Made by a program: the position numbers and the translations under genes. Shown one piece after another: positions 5,921-7,154 of a stretch of 7,154 nucleotides of DNA. The stretch comes from Spirochaetales bacterium (GTDB lineage Bacteria > Spirochaetota > Spirochaetia > Treponematales > Rectinemataceae), in NCBI GenBank assembly GCA_015657395.1, contig JADLKI010000005.1, positions 258,368 through 265,521 on the forward strand. The letters are read 5' to 3'. The notes beneath the pieces are model-generated. The model had not been told where the DNA came from. It saw nothing but the letters and a program-made list of their open reading frames with translations, and did not search any database. Position 1 is the first letter of the stretch. Every line of letters begins with the position of its first letter.

Positions 5921-6868
5921 ATGAATACGCATGACAAAATATATGTGGCTGGACATCGCGGTCTTGTGGGCTCGGCCATTGTGCGGCGCCTGAAGGCCGG
6001 GGGATACGACAACATTATTGTCGTCGGCCATGCCGAACTTGATCTGACGCGCCAGTCCGAAGTCGAAGCCTTTTTCGAACAGGAAGAGCCGGACTATGTG
6101 TTTCTCGCCGCGGCCCGGGTGGGTGGCATAGGGGCAAATTCCCATTACCCCGCCGAGTTTTTTTATGAGAACATGGCCATCGCCCTCAACGTAATCAATG
6201 CGTCCTGGAAGAATGGAGTCAAAAAACTGCTCAACCTTGGCTCATCCTGCATCTATCCCAAAATGGCTCCTCAGCCGCTTAAGGAGGAGTACTTGCTCAC
6301 CGGGCCGCTGGAACCCACCAATGAGGGCTATGCAGTGGCAAAAATAGCGGCGATCAAGATGTGCTCCTACTACAATAATGAATTTGACACCAATTATATT
6401 TCCTTAATGCCGACGAATTTATATGGGACGGGCGACAACTACGACCTCTTTACCTCCCATGTGCTTCCCGCTATGATTCGGAAGATCCATGAGGCCAAGA
6501 AAAACGCCCGGCCGGTCGTCCTGTGGGGCGACGGGACACCCCTGAGGGAGTTCCTGCATGCCGATGATCTGGCAGACGCCGCGGTTATTCTTATGGAGCG
6601 CTACAATTACAAGGATATCGGGGAATTCATAAATATAGGCTCCGGGCAGGAGCTGAGCATCAGACAGCTTGCGGAACTGATCGCCGATGTGGAAGGGTTC
6701 CGTAGGGGAATCCAATGGGATACGAGCAAGCCCAATGGCACGCCGCGAAAACTCCTGGACAGCTCGCGTCTCTTTGATCTCGGGTGGAAACCCCAAATAG
6801 GTTTATGGGAGGGCATCGAGCGCTCATATCGGGAATTTTTATCATTGAATGCGGAGAATCGAGGATAA
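5921..6868 (+). CDS. fcl: GDP-L-fucose synthase (3,5-epimerase/4-reductase)
   Basis: This cytoplasmic NADPH-dependent enzyme epimerises C3 and C5 of GDP-4-keto-6-deoxy-mannose and reduces C4 to give GDP-L-fucose, completing the route begun by ManC and Gmd. Its 315 residues fit the family (about 310-325). It has the cofactor motif GHRGLVGS (11-18), AARVGGIGANSHYPAEF (64-80), the SSCIYPKMAPQPL active-site loop (Ser108/109, Cys110), YAVAK (Tyr137, Lys141), and MPTNLYGTGDNYDLFTSHV with His180. Cys110 and His180 sit where the acid/base pair of the E. coli enzyme lies, one residue offset. LWGDGTPLREFLHADDLA is the conserved substrate segment. GGGAGAGG lies about 10 nt before the ATG. The stop overlaps the next start (TAATG). 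Also called wcaG. Confidence 0.97.
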   Translation: MNTHDKIYVAGHRGLVGSAIVRRLKAGGYDNIIVVGHAELDLTRQSEVEAFFEQEEPDYVFLAAARVGGIGANSHYPAEFFYENMAIALNVINASWKNGVKKLLNLGSSCIYPKMAPQPLKEEYLLTGPLEPTNEGYAVAKIAAIKMCSYYNNEFDTNYISLMPTNLYGTGDNYDLFTSHVLPAMIRKIHEAKKNARPVVLWGDGTPLREFLHADDLADAAVILMERYNYKDIGEFINIGSGQELSIRQLAELIADVEGFRRGIQWDTSKPNGTPRKLLDSSRLFDLGWKPQIGLWEGIERSYREFLSLNAENRG

Positions 6869-7154
6869 TGACATCGATGGATAACGAAGCATGGGATGTA
6901 GTCATAACAGCGAAAAGAAAGTGGCTTGGGCTGAATATTAAGGAATTACGACAGTATAAAGATCTTGTCAAGCTGATGATTAGGCGGGAGTTCGTCTCGG
7001 TCTATAAACAGACGATTTTCGGCCCCTTGTGGTTTATAATCCAACCCCTACTTTCGACATTCCTCTACATGTTCGTCTTTGGCAACATCGCGCAGGTGGG
7101 CACGGATGACATTCCTCAGGCCCTATTCTATTTTTCTGGAACAATGCTATGGAC
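6868..7154 (+). CDS. wzm: ABC-2 type polysaccharide export permease (Wzm/RfbA-like), N-terminal part
   Basis: Ninety-five codons are visible before the right edge. The cytoplasmic N-terminus contains the hallmark of O-antigen and capsule exporters, RRE-F-S-YKQT-FGPLWF-IQPLL at about residues 39-61, with the amphipathic helix leading into the first membrane segment (LSTFLYMFVFGNIA, about 61-74). Next come the periplasmic-side loop and the start of TM2 (ALFYFSGTMLW). The protein would pair with an ATPase (Wzt), expected downstream, to move lipid-linked glycan across the inner membrane. The start chosen is the ATG overlapping the fcl stop (TAATG), with GGAGA 10 nt upstream. An in-frame ATG at 6877, 11 nt after GAGGA, is an alternative that removes three residues. 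The full protein should be about 260-280 residues. Confidence 0.93.
   Translation, partial: MTSMDNEAWDVVITAKRKWLGLNIKELRQYKDLVKLMIRREFVSVYKQTIFGPLWFIIQPLLSTFLYMFVFGNIAQVGTDDIPQALFYFSGTMLW

Overview
The window looks like the start of a surface-polysaccharide (capsule, O-antigen or exopolysaccharide) operon in a diderm bacterium of moderate to high GC. A signal-peptide-bearing POTRA/beta-barrel protein shows that there is an outer membrane. My impression is a spirochaete (Treponema-like), from the style of the beta-barrel protein, the unrecognised secreted protein and the regulator remnant. That is recall, not proof.

Layout. Positions 1-350 are the end of an IS3-family insertion sequence: a minus-strand OrfA transposase subunit running off the left edge, with a terminal inverted repeat ending at 350. 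The IS sits in a minus-strand gene whose first 24 codons survive at 352-423. These codons resemble the N-terminus of a small winged-helix regulator. Positions 424-657 hold a divergent promoter region and a leader of about 200 nt with inverted repeats and an orphan Shine-Dalgarno sequence. From 658 to the right edge every gene is on the plus strand and tightly packed. In order they are a POTRA/Omp85-like outer-membrane barrel protein (658-2139), a secreted protein gene broken by two single-base frameshifts (2149-2935), GDP-mannose 4,6-dehydratase (gmd), a family 2 glycosyltransferase, mannose-1-phosphate guanylyltransferase (manC), GDP-L-fucose synthase (fcl), and the N-terminal third or so of an ABC-2 polysaccharide export permease (wzm type), cut by the right edge.

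How they work together. ManC makes GDP-mannose from mannose-1-phosphate and GTP. Gmd dehydrates it to GDP-4-keto-6-deoxy-mannose, and Fcl epimerises and reduces that to GDP-L-fucose. The glycosyltransferase would add a sugar to a lipid-linked glycan, and the ABC permease, with an ATPase presumably just downstream, would flip the glycan across the inner membrane. The barrel protein and its secreted neighbour head the same operon and are candidates for an outer-membrane export or assembly step; that is inference. The points most worth checking are the IS insertion into the divergent regulator, the doubly frameshifted gene, and the barrel protein as a possible dedicated outer-membrane component of an ABC-dependent glycan export pathway.
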